Shown: positions 63,535 to 64,000 of the stretch, in pieces
Position numbering within the stretch: the first letter of the stretch is position 1
Layout of the letters: every line of letters starts with the position of its first letter
NCBI RefSeq assembly: GCF_009602435.1
Contig: NZ_VZDQ01000011.1
Span: forward strand, 558,001 to 622,000
Origin: Sediminibacillus terrae
Lineage (GTDB): Bacteria; Bacillota; Bacilli; Bacillales; Amphibacillaceae
Direction: 5' to 3'
DNA length: 64,000 nucleotides
Notes under the pieces: model-generated
Database searches by the model: none
Told to the model about the DNA's origin: nothing
Seen by the model: only the letters and a program-made list of their open reading frames with translations
Made by a program: the position numbers and the translations under genes

Positions 63535-64000
63535 ATGTCGGATTACAATCTAGAAGATCTCAACGAATTAATCACCACGGAATTTGCCAAAACAGTAGAA
63601 ATGTTCGGCCTTACCCCTTCAGAGGCACGGCTATTTGCCTTACTCTATTTAGAAGGAGTTCCTATGACCCTGGATGAAATGAGTGAAGCGTTGGGGAAAA
63701 GCAAAACCTCTATGAGCACCGGAATACGTACCCTTTTAGAATTGAATTTAGTAGAACGTGTGTGGAAAAAAGGGGAAAGAAAAGATTTTTACCGCGCAGA
63801 TGAAAACTTATACAGGAAGTTCATGTCTGCCTTCATTCATAAATGGGTAGATGCCGCAAACAGGCAAAAACAATCACTGGAAGAAATCGAAACACTACTC
63901 GTTCAAAATACAGGAAGGTTGTCAATCAAGGCTGAATCGGAAGAAATCGACGTATTGAATGACCGCCTGAAAGATATGATAGCGTTTCACGAGCTGCTGG
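63535..64000 (+). CDS. GbsR-family transcriptional regulator, 3' end outside window
   Basis: 155 codons are present and the gene runs off the window end. It encodes a MarR-like winged-helix protein: EFAKTVEMFGLTPSEARLFA near 17-36, then the recognition region LDEMSEALGKSKTSMSTGIR near 46-65 and wing VERVWKKGERKDFYRA, followed by the GbsR-type helical linker. GbsR/OpcR repressors of Bacillus control choline and betaine uptake genes. Divergent orientation to opuA suggests it represses opuA, possibly relieved by choline or salt. GAGGGAGGA precedes the ATG. Confidence 0.85.
   Translation, partial: MSDYNLEDLNELITTEFAKTVEMFGLTPSEARLFALLYLEGVPMTLDEMSEALGKSKTSMSTGIRTLLELNLVERVWKKGERKDFYRADENLYRKFMSAFIHKWVDAANRQKQSLEEIETLLVQNTGRLSIKAESEEIDVLNDRLKDMIAFHELL

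Noticed and set aside
63435-63677. 80-codon ORF overlapping the GbsR-type gene start
   Set aside because: Out of frame with the well-supported regulator gene that has a strong GAGGGAGGA site.

Overview
The window reads as chromosomal DNA of a low-to-moderate GC, endospore-forming Firmicute of the family Bacillaceae. The sporulation and germination genes (gerPA-gerPF, asnO/yisL neighbourhood), competence genes (med, comK), B. subtilis-type small genes (yjzD, yhfH, yitR-like) and AGGAGG ribosome binding sites all point there. A complete opuA glycine betaine importer next to a GbsR-type regulator fits a salt-tolerant or moderately halophilic member (Virgibacillus/Halobacillus/Oceanobacillus-like), but that genus-level guess is inference. 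No rRNA, tRNA or CRISPR array was seen.

Layout. 1-2000: med (cut by the window start), yjaV, yjzD. 2000-3000: uppP. 3200-8750: the yit cluster (yitW, yitV, yitU, a DUF3813 protein, an Nfu-N protein, yitT, yitS). 9000-12100: a membrane-anchored GH13 (alpha-amylase-like) protein that has lost all three catalytic carboxylates, then a MATE exporter. 12300-14750: asnO-type asparagine synthetase and yisL. 14880-16500: two near-identical 125-bp direct repeats, then rocD. 16750-20000: a DUF418 membrane protein and the six-gene gerP spore-coat operon. 20150-27370: addB-addA recombination nuclease. 27400-31400: MFS transporter, ZIP-like membrane protein, signal peptidase I, YhjE. 32160-34150: two LexA/SOS-box genes or operons and comK. 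34350-40960: DUF3939 protein, coiled-coil protein, M48 protease, lcfB, lplJ, yhfI, yhfH. 41680-48390: hemEHY, pbpF, hmoB. 48540-53550: a thiol-oxidation pair, a liaFSR-type envelope-stress operon, PAP2 phosphatase, ferritin-like protein. 53820-59630: yhaA, ecsABC, hit, yhaH. 60040-64000: opuA operon and a GbsR-family regulator cut by the window end.

The conserved blocks run in the same relative order as one stretch of the B. subtilis chromosome (med ... yit ... asnO/gerP/addAB ... sipV/yhjE/comK ... yhf ... hemEHY/pbpF ... ecs/hit/yhaH). Interruptions by rocD, liaFSR, the thiol pair, opuA and repeated elements are lineage-specific.

The most notable non-genic content is a family of non-coding, MITE-like elements. 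Two full copies of about 550-566 bp share roughly 35-bp terminal inverted repeats and a 128-bp structured core; there is one truncated copy, plus short palindromes made only of the two ends that sit behind genes as terminators. Other points for follow-up are three perfect SOS-box cores within 5 kb, one of them driving a gene whose end overlaps comK tail to tail; a FadR operator in the lcfB leader; and the catalytically dead amylase homologue.
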